Source: Metallumcola ferriviriculae (GTDB taxonomy: Bacteria > Bacillota > JADQBR01). Taken from it: a stretch of 64,000 nucleotides of DNA. The first letter of the stretch is position 1, and each line of letters opens with the position of its first letter. Below the pieces are notes generated by a model that ran no database searches, was not told the origin of the DNA, and saw only the letters and a program-made list of their open reading frames with translations. The stretch covers positions 1,712,501 through 1,776,500 of the forward strand of contig NZ_CP121694.1 of assembly GCF_035573695.1 (NCBI RefSeq), read 5' to 3'. A program made the translations under genes and the position numbers. Of the stretch, positions 54,853 through 63,696 are shown one piece after another.

Positions 54853-56202
54853 CTACATGGCAAGTTGGCCTTGACTGCTTGAGAAAATTTGAAAAATTGT
54901 TTCTTCATGGCCGGTAACTGCATTTATATAAATGTAGAATGTATCTTGATGAAATTTACCGCGAAATTCCCAAGCCAGCACCTCTTTGCTTGAAGCCGAA
55001 GGTATTAAAGCCAGTCTGCTTCCCGTAACTTCAAAGCTGTTCATCAGCTTTGAACGGGCCCCTTCTTTGGAAATTAATGCTTTAGGGAAGTTGCGGCGGT
55101 GATGAGCCATCAGATAACCTAATGCGTCATATCCCGTGACTTGACCATTATCTAGTGCTATCTCCAGTTTAATTTGGTCTGGGTAGATGAGAATGTCCTG
55201 TTCTATTGGAACTAAAACGACAGTTGCCGTATCTCTAGAAAGTTTCATGAAGGATGTGGTAAGTTTATTAAAACCTCGTTCTTTCATGAAAGAGAGTGCA
55301 GCTTTTTTTACTTGTTCTGGTGTTAGGGTGGGTTTGGCAAAACTTCTTGATACGGTCATCCAGATTACATGACCGCCTGTCTTGGAAATATCAGCCGCTG
55401 CATTTATATTTCCGTTGGTTAAGGCGAATGAATAGGCAGGAATTTTCCCGCCGGGGTTGGATCTTGTTTTAATTCTCCATCCGTCATTATTTACAGGTAA
55501 ATCGGTAAAACTTGTCAGCACTTGTTTTGCTTCGCTTACGCTGATATTTTTGCCTGTTAAGCCTTTGGGTTGGGTCATTTCCAAATGATCGGAAAAAGGC
55601 CCGTCATATATTAGTACTGGCTGGTTTTGCATTATCTCTTGATTTATAGTGCGGAAACTTTCTTCACCGGGAGGAGTTTCACCTTCAGGTAGTTTTTCTT
55701 GGGCTTCTTTTTTTAGATTTTGCCAGGTCACATTACCTTCGGCAAGGGAACGGTGCATTTTTTGCAATTCTAGCGATAGATTGCCCATATTGTTGTGAAA
55801 TGCCGTTAATGTATCCAATTGTTCCGGGGTTAATGGATTGCCTAAGGTGACGCGGCCAAGCAAAGTTTGGCTGTATGCACCCACCTGGGTCAGGAATTTT
55901 GCCGTTTGATCCATAAACGGTTGGGATACAGGCAGCTGTCCCAGGCTGGACTGGGCGGAATTTGATTCATACCAAATATCGCTTAACAGTGTCACCTGAT
56001 TATCTGGTGAATTGGTAAGTAGGTTTTTGGCTAACAGTACTTGACTTTGCTCTACATGTTCCAAGAGATTAAAAAAGGCTTGTTGGTATTTTGCATTAAG
56101 TACTTGCTCAATTTGGCGACGGCTTCGATATTGGTGTAAGCCCCACCCCAACAGACTGATTACCAAGACTGAGGTTAAAACAAGGGAAAGTTTTTTATAC
56201 AT
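54853..56202 (-). CDS. ypeB: Germination protein YpeB
   Basis: A 449-residue protein. One N-terminal transmembrane helix (LSLVLTSVLVISLLGWGL) is followed by an extracytoplasmic helical region and C-terminal PepSY domains (for example GKNISVSEAKQVLTSF, TLTPEQVKKAALSFMKERGF, ISKEGARSKLMNSFEV). It matches YpeB, which keeps the cortex-lytic enzyme SleB in the spore in an inactive, stable form. The ATG at 56202 follows TTAGGAG; upstream in-frame starts overlap sleB. It follows sleB with a 13-bp gap in the usual sleB-ypeB order. Confidence 0.9.
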   Translation of the reverse strand: MYKKLSLVLTSVLVISLLGWGLHQYRSRRQIEQVLNAKYQQAFFNLLEHVEQSQVLLAKNLLTNSPDNQVTLLSDIWYESNSAQSSLGQLPVSQPFMDQTAKFLTQVGAYSQTLLGRVTLGNPLTPEQLDTLTAFHNNMGNLSLELQKMHRSLAEGNVTWQNLKKEAQEKLPEGETPPGEESFRTINQEIMQNQPVLIYDGPFSDHLEMTQPKGLTGKNISVSEAKQVLTSFTDLPVNNDGWRIKTRSNPGGKIPAYSFALTNGNINAAADISKTGGHVIWMTVSRSFAKPTLTPEQVKKAALSFMKERGFNKLTTSFMKLSRDTATVVLVPIEQDILIYPDQIKLEIALDNGQVTGYDALGYLMAHHRRNFPKALISKEGARSKLMNSFEVTGSRLALIPSASSKEVLAWEFRGKFHQDTFYIYINAVTGHEETIFQIFSSSQGQLAM

Positions 56203-56215
56203 TTGATTTGCACTC

Positions 56216-56893
56216 CTAACGGGCAAAGACATGCTTACCAATAGTAGTTACCGGCGTTCTGCTCCAAATCCACCGGCTGGTGGCAGTATTAGGGTTCCAA
56301 AAATAAAGGGCACCGTAAGTGGGGTCCCAACCATTTAGGGCTAATTGGGCCGCCCGCACTGATTCTTGTACTGGAGAGCGATAGATGGTTCCGTTACTTA
56401 CCGGCTCAAATGCCAGGGGTTGGAAAACCACACCTGCCAGTGTATTAGGAAAAGCGGCACTTTGGATCCGGTTTAAAATAACAGCACCAACCGCAACTTG
56501 TCCTTCTAACGGTTCTGCCCGAGCTTCGGCACTGATTAGCTGGGACAGCAGGTAAATGTCGTCATTTTGTGAAATGCCACTGGTTTTTGTATAAATCACC
56601 GGTTTTACTGCTTCGCCCAATGCCTGCCAGGTGCTTTCACCTACCACTCCATCAATGCGCAGCCCGTTTTTTTGTTGGAATAAACGCACCGCTTCATATG
56701 TACTACCGCCATAATACCCATCAATCGGTCCGTCATAATAACCCCAATCGCGTAATTTCTGCTGAACTAAAGAGACGTCCTCCCCGGTTGAGCCGTAATA
56801 AAGGCTGGGTCTATATTGGGCTTGGGCATATATCGTATAAAAACAAAGGCTTGCGAAAATAATAAATATAACCAAAAGAAATTGGCGGCGCAT
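56216..56893 (-). CDS. sleB: Spore cortex-lytic enzyme SleB
   Basis: A 225-residue enzyme. After an N-terminal signal or anchor (FLLVIFIIFASLCFYTIYAQA) comes a peptidoglycan-binding domain (STGEDVSLVQQKLRDWGYYD and YGGSTYEAVRLFQQKNGL) and the SleB/CwlJ hydrolase domain with LISAEARAEPLEGQVAVGAV, holding the catalytic Glu, and WNPNTATSRWIW. It is a lytic transglycosylase acting on cortex muramic-delta-lactam during germination. The ATG at 56893 follows AAGGAGGTTG; an upstream frame start is rejected. It is co-transcribed with ypeB. Confidence 0.93.
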   Translation of the reverse strand: MRRQFLLVIFIIFASLCFYTIYAQAQYRPSLYYGSTGEDVSLVQQKLRDWGYYDGPIDGYYGGSTYEAVRLFQQKNGLRIDGVVGESTWQALGEAVKPVIYTKTSGISQNDDIYLLSQLISAEARAEPLEGQVAVGAVILNRIQSAAFPNTLAGVVFQPLAFEPVSNGTIYRSPVQESVRAAQLALNGWDPTYGALYFWNPNTATSRWIWSRTPVTTIGKHVFAR

Positions 56894-56996
56894 AGGTTCA
56901 ACCTCCTTTTTTACTAGTTTTTGCAAAAGGGAAAGTATTTATTACAGAAAAAGTTCCGGAGAGTGAACCCCGGAACTCAAATAAAGTGTGTAGCGT

Positions 56997-57179
56997 TTAT
57001 TGGTTCGAATTTTGGATCATGGCCTGTTCCGCTTTTTGAATGGCCAGCTTCACTAAGTTACCGCATTGACGTGACGGTACGCCTCCCCACCCCTCAGTAG
57101 CGACGATATCGTTCACGCCAAGTTCCTTAGCTAGTTCCCATTTCAATGCGTCTGACATCAGGCTTTGTTTGTTAGCCAT
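56997..57179 (-). CDS. Alpha/beta-type small acid-soluble spore protein
   Basis: A 60-residue SASP with the family signature LKWELAKELGVNDIVATEGW and GGVPSRQCGNLVKLAIQKAE. It includes the cleavage-site-like GWGG and the DNA-contacting ELAKELG and CGNLVK. It saturates spore DNA and protects it from UV damage. It is preceded by AAAGGAGG. The sequence is somewhat shorter than common SASPs (about 65-90 residues). The gene stands alone; the 57180-57323 gap contains the divergent start of ku and no other gene. Confidence 0.9.
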   Translation of the reverse strand: MANKQSLMSDALKWELAKELGVNDIVATEGWGGVPSRQCGNLVKLAIQKAEQAMIQNSNQ

Positions 57180-57323
57180 TATTAGAACCTCCTTTTACAG
57201 TTCAAAGAGAAATAATCACTACACACTATTTGTAGTATTTGCTTAGGGTCGAAAAGAATGTTATTTAATCAGTGTTAATAAAGCAAGATCTTAACAATAA
57301 TTTACCAAGGAGTGGTAATTAAA

Positions 57324-58136
57324 ATGCGTTCAATGTGGAAAGGTGCTGTTTCGTTCGGTTTAGTGAATATACCTGTTAAGATGTATACGGCCACAGAAAT
57401 CAAGAATATTAAATTCAACCTTTTGCATAAAGAATGTAAAACCCCCATCCAATACCATAAGGTTTGTCCAGTTTGTGAAAAGGAACTAAGCCAGGATGAA
57501 ATAGTAAAAGGATTTGAATATGAAAAGGGCAAGTATGTGATTCTTGAAGACGAAGACTTTGAAAATTTGCCCCTTAATACGCTTAAGAGCATCGATATTT
57601 TGGACTTTGTTAATCTCAATGAAATTGACCCGGTTTATTTTATGAAATCGTACTTTCTTGCGCCGGGGGATTACGGTGAGAAAGCGTATCAACTGCTTTA
57701 CACTGCCTTGGAAAAAACTGATAAAATTGCAGTGGCCAAAGTTTTTCTGCGATCCAAAGAAAGTTTGGCTGCGCTGAGAATCTACCAGGAAGCTATTATG
57801 CTTCATACCATGTTTTTTCCAAAAGAAATAAGGAGTGTAGAAAGTCTCACGGAACTCCAGCAAAATATAGAAGTGCACGAAAATGAGATAAAAATGGCAG
57901 TAAATTTAGTTAATAATTTGTCTGCTTCATTTAATCCGGAGAAATATACCAGTGACTATAGAGAAGCTATGATGGAATTAATCAGGTCCAAAATCGATAA
58001 AGAAGAAATCGCCACTCCTGCCCGTCCCCAGGCTCCTCAGGTTGTTGACTTGATGCAAGCCTTAAAGCAAAGTGTCAAGGCAGCTAAGGAAGAAAATAAA
58101 AAGCAGGTAAAGACAAAACAAAAGAAACGCGCCTGA
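57324..58136 (+). CDS. ku: Ku protein (bacterial non-homologous end joining)
   Basis: A 270-residue Ku protein. The start MRSMWKGAVSFGLVNIPVKM, the HKECKTPIQYHKVCPVCEKE zinc-like stretch and DFVNLNEIDPVYFMKSYF are typical. A Lys/Glu-rich tail (KEENKKQVKTKQKKRA) is the usual DNA-contact extension. It binds double-strand ends as a ring and recruits ligase LigD. No ligD is visible in the window. The ATG at 57324 is preferred to the GTG at 57312 because the AAGGAG site fits. The neighbouring spore genes agree with the known role of Ku in spore DNA repair in Bacillus. Confidence 0.93.
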   Translation: MRSMWKGAVSFGLVNIPVKMYTATEIKNIKFNLLHKECKTPIQYHKVCPVCEKELSQDEIVKGFEYEKGKYVILEDEDFENLPLNTLKSIDILDFVNLNEIDPVYFMKSYFLAPGDYGEKAYQLLYTALEKTDKIAVAKVFLRSKESLAALRIYQEAIMLHTMFFPKEIRSVESLTELQQNIEVHENEIKMAVNLVNNLSASFNPEKYTSDYREAMMELIRSKIDKEEIATPARPQAPQVVDLMQALKQSVKAAKEENKKQVKTKQKKRA

Positions 58137-58209
58137 ATGTCCGTCATACAAGGATTTTAATGATTAAAAATCGAATATAGTTCTGGGGATATTTTGGAGG
58201 CGGTAAGTA

Positions 58210-58986
58210 GTGAAACAAGAATACGATATTATTAGAATTCATGGCGAGGAAAAGAAGAATGTAGCGGATCAAGTGGCAGTTGAAGCACCGATCACTATAT
58301 TTTTGAACGGTAGAGAAGTGGTTACTTTTTTGTGTACACCACAATTTCTAGCAGATTTAGCTGTCGGTTTTCTTATCGGCGAAGGTCTTATTAAGGATAC
58401 TGCCGATATAATCCGGATTGGGGTAAAAAAAGATCAAGGATTGGTAGAGGTTGAAGCTAAAAAGGAAAATATGATAGCTGGTAAAACCTTTGGCAAGCGT
58501 TACTTGACCAGCGGTTGTGGTAAAGGGACCAGTTTCTACGGTTTAATGGACAGCAGACAAGTACATCCCATAACGGTAAAGAATCAATTTAAGTTAGAAC
58601 AAATCCGACGAGGTATTAGGGTTTTACAGACGGATACGGCTTTATTTAAAGATACGGGTGGAGTTCATGCTTGTGCGCTTATGGGTGAAGACGGGCTGTT
58701 AGTACTGCGAGAAGATATTGGTCGTCATAATGCTGCTGATAAGGTTTTGGGCTGGTTGTATCATCAAAAGTTAGATATAGAAAAGGTTTTTTTTATAACC
58801 ACCGGTCGAATTTCTTCTGAGATATTGTTAAAAGTTGCCAAAACAGGTATTTCCCTGTTGGTTTCTCGTTCTGCACCTACTTCCTTAGCTGTAGAGATAT
58901 CCAGAGAGATAAATATGAGCATGATTGGATTTATGAGAGGGACAAGGGCTAATATTTATGTCGGTGAGGAAAGAGTAATACTATGA
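58210..58986 (+). CDS. fdhD: Formate dehydrogenase accessory sulfurtransferase FdhD
   Basis: A 258-residue FdhD. The motif LTSGCGKGTSFY carries the single conserved sulfur-carrying cysteine C103, and VHACALMGEDGLLVLREDIG, RHNAADKVLGWLY and GRISSEILLKVAKTGI are family blocks. FdhD passes sulfur from IscS to the molybdenum/tungsten cofactor of formate dehydrogenase. The GTG start at 58210 is preceded by GGAGGCGG. No formate dehydrogenase gene lies in the window, so its partner is elsewhere. A terminator follows. Confidence 0.93.
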   Translation: MKQEYDIIRIHGEEKKNVADQVAVEAPITIFLNGREVVTFLCTPQFLADLAVGFLIGEGLIKDTADIIRIGVKKDQGLVEVEAKKENMIAGKTFGKRYLTSGCGKGTSFYGLMDSRQVHPITVKNQFKLEQIRRGIRVLQTDTALFKDTGGVHACALMGEDGLLVLREDIGRHNAADKVLGWLYHQKLDIEKVFFITTGRISSEILLKVAKTGISLLVSRSAPTSLAVEISREINMSMIGFMRGTRANIYVGEERVIL

Positions 58987-59006
58987 TTAACCTTTTAATA
59001 TTATAA

Positions 59007-59040
59007 AGCAGCCAGGGAAAATCCCCCTGGCTGCTTTTTT
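59007..59040 (+). terminator. Terminator after fdhD
   Basis: AGCAGCCAGGG (59007-59017), loop AAAATCC, CCCTGGCTGCT (59025-59035), then TTTTT. It overlaps the end of the convergent gene at 59039. Confidence 0.92.
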
Positions 59041-59527
59041 AGTGAACTTTGATGTTTTCGCCTTTAAACTGACGCAGCAAGTTAACTGCTTCGTCTTTCT
59101 TACGGTCGTTCGCTTCTACGGCGACCAAAGTTTTACCTTGGCGAACATCTTCTTCCAATTGTTGACCTTCTTCTTCAGGAATTCCCCAATCCACCAGGCC
59201 GCCGGCTACGCCGCCGGTAGCGGCTCCGGAAAGCAGACCGGCAATGGGACCTGCTGCGATTAGTGGGCCAAGACCGGGGATTACCAGTGCACCGGCACCA
59301 ACTGCTAGTCCGGTCAGTCCGCCTAATACACCTCCGGTAGTAACACCGTCACCAACAGCACCGCTGTCCATACCCATAGCAGTGTCGTTATTTTCGTTTT
59401 TGTTACCCTGTTGGTTTTCGTCTTTGCTCAGCACTGAGATTTCTCGGTCAAACCCGGCGTTTCGCAAAGCTTTTACCGCCTCGTTTGCAGAACCTTGATC
59501 TTTGAAAACAGCTAAAACTTTTGGCAT
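59039..59527 (-). CDS. Glycine-rich general-stress-type protein (YflT/17M-like)
   Basis: A 162-residue protein with an N-terminal flavodoxin-like small domain (KVLAVFKDQGSANEAVKALR, AGFDREISVLSKDE) as in general stress protein 17M/YflT, a central Gly/Ala-rich membrane-inserting hairpin (GGVLGGLTGLAVGAGALVIP, GPLIAAGPIAGLLSGAA) and a C-terminal second copy of the small domain (EDVRQGKTLVAVEANDRKKD). The family is linked to general stress responses, without known biochemistry. The start follows AAAGGAGGT. It is convergent with fdhD. Confidence 0.75.
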   Translation of the reverse strand: MPKVLAVFKDQGSANEAVKALRNAGFDREISVLSKDENQQGNKNENNDTAMGMDSGAVGDGVTTGGVLGGLTGLAVGAGALVIPGLGPLIAAGPIAGLLSGAATGGVAGGLVDWGIPEEEGQQLEEDVRQGKTLVAVEANDRKKDEAVNLLRQFKGENIKVH

Positions 59528-59690
59528 TTAGTCAATTACCTCCTTTCTCTAATTATTATTAGGTATTTTCGCATAATTTATTAAAGTTAAAGGTTTTCAA
59601 AGAAGACACTTTTTGCATGCATTGGCACCAATTATATAGTGTAAGTTGAATCTTTGAGGGAAAATTAAAAATAACACAAAAAAAATAACC

Positions 59691-59843
59691 AGCTTCCTAA
59701 GGAAGCTTTTAAAATAGATGGGGCCCATAAGGGCCCCAATTTGTGTTTATGTATAAGTGTCACTTATTGGTGCCTGACACTTATTGGTGCCTGACACCAA
59801 TAAGTGACAATAACTTGACAAAATGGTGCCTGGCACCATTTTG
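59691..59843. repeat. Hairpins and REP-like repeats between two minus-strand genes
   Basis: Contains a palindrome AGCTTCCTAAGGAAGCT (59691-59707), an inverted repeat GGGGCCCATAAGGGCCCC (59720-59737) and three GGTGCCTGACACC/GGTGCCTGGCACC-type units at about 59770-59843, the last inside AAAATGGTGCCTGGCACCAT. The same units appear at 4853 and 21630. The first hairpin is followed on the minus strand by a T-rich run, so it may end the transcript of the flavoprotein gene. It explains most of the 59528-59849 gap. Confidence 0.75.
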
Positions 59844-59849
59844 TCTTTA

Positions 59850-60974
59850 TCAGGCAAGATTAATAGTTAATTTGTTTTTAATAAACTGCTTCAAGAGGTT
59901 ATTATACTGTTCTCCACCATATACGATTTCCACTAACATTTTAGCCAGCTCGCGATCTCTTTTAAGCAAGCTATGAACTGTACCGGGGATGGTATAGATA
60001 AGACGCGCTACTTTTTTTGCTTGCATTAATTCCGGAAGAATGCAGCGGCTTACCTTATCCGAGTAAGAAGCCGGGTTTTCCTCAAGCAGGCTTTCACTCG
60101 CTAATATTGCACTGCGCAGCGCATAATAGATGCCTTCCCCGGACAGTGGGTCGGCAAGAGCGGCCGCGTCGCCGATTAAGAGCGAATTATTTTTACCCAA
60201 GGTTATTTTTTTGTGTGTTGGGGTAGGAATTAAGTGTCCCTTAATCAAATTAATCTTTGGGTTTAATTCCAAGGCTTCTAAAAAGTTATCTAAGATACGA
60301 CGATAATTTTTTGTTTTTTGTGAAAAAGAACCTATGCCTACTGATAGATGTGCTTGTTTTTTGGGAAAAACCCAGCCATAACCGTCATCGATGTGACCGT
60401 GGTCCAGTTGTACTTTTCCTTGGTAGTGTGGGAAACATTTGTCTTCTAATTCGCACTCCACGGCAAATCCCAAACGTGCTTTGACCTTGTAATTAAGACG
60501 TTTACTTACAAGACTATTCGCTCCGTCTGCACCAATCAGGTAGCGGGTGTTAAAGGTACCATTGGAAGTTTTCACCAGCATTTTCCCATGCTGCTGCTCC
60601 ATGTCCAGGACCTTGCATGGGGTAAAAACCTCGGCACCTGATTGAACCGCTTGCTGCATCAGCAGGTGGTCCAGTTCTTCGCGCATGACCATGTCGATAA
60701 TGGCATCGTCAAATTTAACTTCTATCGGGTCTTGGCACCGATTAGTAAAAACTACAGTGTTAACCCGGTCTTGAATTAAATGACTATAATCTGCCCCGTT
60801 GTCTAAAAGCAATTTTCTTGCCTTTGCAGAGACGCCGCCGCCGCAGGGTTTATACCTAGGAAACTGACGCTTATCCAATAGGGCCACTGGCCTGTTTTCC
60901 TGTGCTAATAATCTAGCCAGAAAAGAACCAGCAGGGCCGGCACCAGCAATGACCGCAAAATAATTTTTTTCCAT
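59850..60974 (-). CDS. Geranylgeranyl reductase-like FAD oxidoreductase
   Basis: A 374-residue flavoprotein of the geranylgeranyl reductase family. The FAD dinucleotide motif is GAGPAGSFLARLLAQENRPV, followed by DKRQFPRYKPCGGGVSAKA. The second FAD block is SLLIGDAAALADPLSGEGIY. Such enzymes reduce isoprenoid double bonds in quinone tails, chlorophyll side chains or archaeal lipids, and some act in anaerobes on unknown substrates. The window has no isoprenoid genes to identify the target. The start follows GAGGTGG. Confidence 0.82.
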   Translation of the reverse strand: MEKNYFAVIAGAGPAGSFLARLLAQENRPVALLDKRQFPRYKPCGGGVSAKARKLLLDNGADYSHLIQDRVNTVVFTNRCQDPIEVKFDDAIIDMVMREELDHLLMQQAVQSGAEVFTPCKVLDMEQQHGKMLVKTSNGTFNTRYLIGADGANSLVSKRLNYKVKARLGFAVECELEDKCFPHYQGKVQLDHGHIDDGYGWVFPKKQAHLSVGIGSFSQKTKNYRRILDNFLEALELNPKINLIKGHLIPTPTHKKITLGKNNSLLIGDAAALADPLSGEGIYYALRSAILASESLLEENPASYSDKVSRCILPELMQAKKVARLIYTIPGTVHSLLKRDRELAKMLVEIVYGGEQYNNLLKQFIKNKLTINLA

Positions 60975-60998
60975 TTAACTCCACCTCGCTTCTATAGC

Positions 60999-61916
60999 TT
61001 AATTAAACGAACTTTGTCTGTCAATAGGAGGAAGTTTACTTAAAAAGGAAGCAAATAACCGGGTGAAGGGAAGGGCGGCCACAGAGCAGATGACATTATA
61101 AAGGGTATGACCAGCTGCGATTTGTTTACCTGGGTCCGACGTAAGCGTGGTCAACAACGGATAAAGCGCTGGCAGTAAGGGTAAAAATGCAAAAATACCC
61201 AGCAAATTTAGCAGCAGGTGGCTGTAAAAGATTTTCCTTGACCCGGGGCTGCCGCCAATGCTGGCCAATCCGGCAGTGACGCATGTGCCTAAATTACTTC
61301 CTAGTATTAACGGAAAGGCTTGCTCTAACCCTATCACCCCATTAACGCCTAAAGCTATTATCATGACCATGAAAGCACTGCTGCTTTGGATAATAGCGGT
61401 AATTACCAGTCCCCATAAAACTCCCTCTAAGATGCTGATTGACTGATTTAGACGCCAAAGATGCTGCAGGTATTGTACCGACCAAGTCATGATACTCATA
61501 CTTCCTAAGACAATACCTAAGCCGATTAGAGGAAAGCCATAGCTCTTCCAAGAATACTTAAGCGAAATTAAAAGACCGGACAAAGATATCAGCCACCAAT
61601 AACTTTCTAGGTGTATGGATAAAAACTGGGCCGTGGTGCAAGTGCCGATATTGGTACCGAGAATAATCCCAAGTCCTGAGGCCCAGGGAAGTAGTTTACC
61701 ATCAATCATCCCCATGGTTATTACAGTTACGGCACTGCTGGATTGCATCACTGCCGTGGCCCCTGCACCTAATAGCAGGCCCCGTAATGGGGTCGCCGTG
61801 ACGCGGTACAAAAAATGTTTAATAGATTGTTCCCAAATTGATGAAAGGCCCTGACGCATTAAATACATGCCGATAAAGAATACGAGCAGACCAAAAGGAA
61901 ACAATACCAGTCGCAT
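60999..61916 (-). CDS. Na+/phosphate cotransporter family protein (NptA/PNaS)
   Basis: A 305-residue membrane protein with the two inverted-repeat QSSSA motifs of the PNaS family: VMQSSSAVTVITMGM near residue 56 and IIQSSSAFMVMIIALG near residue 184. Each is followed by a GTNIGTC or GSNLGTC motif. It probably imports phosphate with sodium; the long cytosolic PhoU-like domain of some relatives is absent. The ATG follows AAGGAGG. It is divergent from hdrC. A promoter with a palindromic operator lies upstream. Substrate other than phosphate cannot be excluded. Confidence 0.85.
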   Translation of the reverse strand: MRLVLFPFGLLVFFIGMYLMRQGLSSIWEQSIKHFLYRVTATPLRGLLLGAGATAVMQSSSAVTVITMGMIDGKLLPWASGLGIILGTNIGTCTTAQFLSIHLESYWWLISLSGLLISLKYSWKSYGFPLIGLGIVLGSMSIMTWSVQYLQHLWRLNQSISILEGVLWGLVITAIIQSSSAFMVMIIALGVNGVIGLEQAFPLILGSNLGTCVTAGLASIGGSPGSRKIFYSHLLLNLLGIFAFLPLLPALYPLLTTLTSDPGKQIAAGHTLYNVICSVAALPFTRLFASFLSKLPPIDRQSSFN

Positions 61917-61932
61917 TATTAACTCCTCCTTA

Positions 61933-61960
61933 TTGTTACCATACAGTATGGATTTATCAA
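61933..61960 (-). promoter_or_regulatory. Putative promoter with palindromic operator for the Na/Pi gene
   Basis: On the minus strand TTGATA (61960-61955), 16-bp spacer, TAACAA (61938-61933). The spacer holds the perfect 13-bp palindrome CCATACTGTATGG (61939-61951). No regulator is recognisable. Confidence 0.5.
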
Positions 61961-62223
61961 TGCTTTTAGTACGAAAAGAGTATTAATTAGGAAACTCGGT
62001 CATTTGATGGACGCCAAATACATAAATAACATGTGGGGGGTTGTTTACCGTACTGGAAATGTTAGACTTTTCTGCCGGGGATTGATAAGAATTTCTAAAG
62101 AATTTTGCAGGATTTTTACGCCCTACCGCGAATTACACTCGTAATATGGGTTTATGGGCCTATTTGGGTATGACTTTGTGCCAAATAGTGCATTTTATTT
62201 TTGTTTTTAAGAGGGGGGATAGT
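61961..62223. other. Non-coding stretch before hdrC
   Basis: Between the Na/Pi promoter and hdrC no gene is seen. A small inverted repeat ATTAC/GTAAT lies at 62132-62145. An in-frame ATG at 62146 would extend hdrC N-terminally but lacks a ribosome site. Confidence 0.5.
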
Positions 62224-62796
62224 ATGGAACGGATAAATCTTAGTACCACTGCGGCAGAAAGCCGTACGCTCAGGGAACAAATCAAAGCTCACAGCGGGGT
62301 TGATGTAAAGGATTGCTATCAATGCGGCAAGTGTACTGCAGGGTGCCCGGTAGCATTTGCCATGGATTATACTCCGCGGCAGGTTATTAGATTGGTGCAG
62401 CTAGGCTTAAAAGATGAGGCATTGAAGTGTCACAGTATTTGGCTATGCGCTTGTTGCGAGACATGTTATGCCCGGTGCCCGCGTCAAGTAGACTTGGCTA
62501 AATTAATGGAAGCGCTGCGAATTGAAGCAAAAGGGATGGGATATATTCCTGAAAAGAATGTTGACCTTTTCAATGATCTTTTCCTTAAGTCCGTTGAAAA
62601 AAACGGCAGAGTACATGAAATGGGCCTGATCTTGCAATACAATCTTCAAAGCAGACAGTTTCTCAAGGATGCTACTTTAGCTCCCAAACTGTTTACAGAC
62701 GGTAAAATCCATATCGCTGCAGAAAAAATTGCGGATAACGGTGCAGTGAAAAGAATCTTTGATAAGGTAAGAAATATGGGAGAGGAGGTTAAATAA
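62224..62796 (+). CDS. hdrC: Heterodisulfide reductase subunit HdrC-like
   Basis: A 190-residue iron-sulfur protein with two 4Fe-4S motifs, CYQCGKCTAGCPVAF and CACCETCYARCPRQVD, in a helical frame as in HdrC. In methanogens HdrABC reduces CoM-S-S-CoB with electron bifurcation; in Firmicutes and sulfate reducers the homologues couple ferredoxin or NADH to unknown thiol or quinone-linked acceptors. The ATG at 62224 has GAGGGGGGA. Its stop TAA (62794-62796) is immediately followed by the hdrB ATG. First gene of an hdrCBA operon. Confidence 0.92.
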   Translation: MERINLSTTAAESRTLREQIKAHSGVDVKDCYQCGKCTAGCPVAFAMDYTPRQVIRLVQLGLKDEALKCHSIWLCACCETCYARCPRQVDLAKLMEALRIEAKGMGYIPEKNVDLFNDLFLKSVEKNGRVHEMGLILQYNLQSRQFLKDATLAPKLFTDGKIHIAAEKIADNGAVKRIFDKVRNMGEEVK

Positions 62797-63696
62797 ATGA
62801 AGTATGCTTATTATCCTGGCTGCTCCCTTAATTCCACAGGCATAGAGTATAATGTTTCTGCAAAGGCGGTGGCCAAGCACCTGGGTCTGGAGCTGTGGGA
62901 GATTCCCGAATGGAACTGCTGCGGTGCTTCCGCGGCACATAATACAGACCATCTGCTTTCACTGGCTCTTCCGGCACGGAATCTGGCCATAGCAGAAAAA
63001 GAGGGGCTTGATGTGGCGGTGCCATGTGCAGCTTGTTTCAATCGGCTTAAAGCTACGCAGCAGGCAGTAAGGCAATCTTCGGCCACCAAAGAGACTATCA
63101 ACAGTGTTATTGAGATGGAATACCAGGGGACAAACGATGTGCTGGCTTTATCTGAAGCTTTGGTCAGAGCTTTTAGTTTGGAAAGCATTAAAGAAAAAGT
63201 TGTTCGCCCGTTAACGGATTTAAAGGCGGCGGTTTATTATGGTTGTTTATTGGTTAGGCCGCCTGAACTGACACAGTTTGACGATGCAGAGGACCCACAA
63301 AGCGTGGATAATATCATCACTGCTTTGGGAGCCGACCCTGTCAACTGGGCCTTCAAGGTAGAGTGTTGTGGCGCGGGCCATTCCACCACCAGACCCGATG
63401 TAGGACTGCCTATGATAGATAAGATTCTGGCAGATGCCAAGGCTAATGGTGCTGATTGTGTGGTAACCGCATGCCCGCTTTGTTTCTTGAATTTAGATAT
63501 GCGTCAGAAGGAAATTGAGCAGAAATATGACCGCTCTTATCAATTACCAATTTTCTACTTTACTGAATTGATGGGATTAGCTTTTGGCTATTCAACCAAG
63601 GATATGGGGGTCAACAAGCACTTTGTTAACCCTATGCCTTTATTAGAAGGAAAAGATCTATTGAGACATCCGGCCACAAGGAGGGATGAAGCATGA
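62797..63696 (+). CDS. hdrB: Heterodisulfide reductase subunit HdrB-like
   Basis: A 299-residue protein with two CCG domains that bind the noncubane 4Fe-4S cluster of HdrB: the N-terminal YYPGCSLNSTGIEY and IPEWNCCGASAAH, and the second YYGCLLVRPPE, VECCGAGHSTTRPD and VTACPLCFLNLDMRQKEI. It would carry the disulfide-reducing site. Its last codons overlap the hdrA start (ATGA), a sign of translational coupling. The partner substrate in this organism is unknown. Confidence 0.93.
   Translation: MKYAYYPGCSLNSTGIEYNVSAKAVAKHLGLELWEIPEWNCCGASAAHNTDHLLSLALPARNLAIAEKEGLDVAVPCAACFNRLKATQQAVRQSSATKETINSVIEMEYQGTNDVLALSEALVRAFSLESIKEKVVRPLTDLKAAVYYGCLLVRPPELTQFDDAEDPQSVDNIITALGADPVNWAFKVECCGAGHSTTRPDVGLPMIDKILADAKANGADCVVTACPLCFLNLDMRQKEIEQKYDRSYQLPIFYFTELMGLAFGYSTKDMGVNKHFVNPMPLLEGKDLLRHPATRRDEA

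Noticed and set aside
62146-62223. N-terminal extension of HdrC from an ATG at 62146
   Set aside because: It would add a hydrophobic stretch not seen in HdrC, and only the ATG at 62224 has a strong ribosome site.
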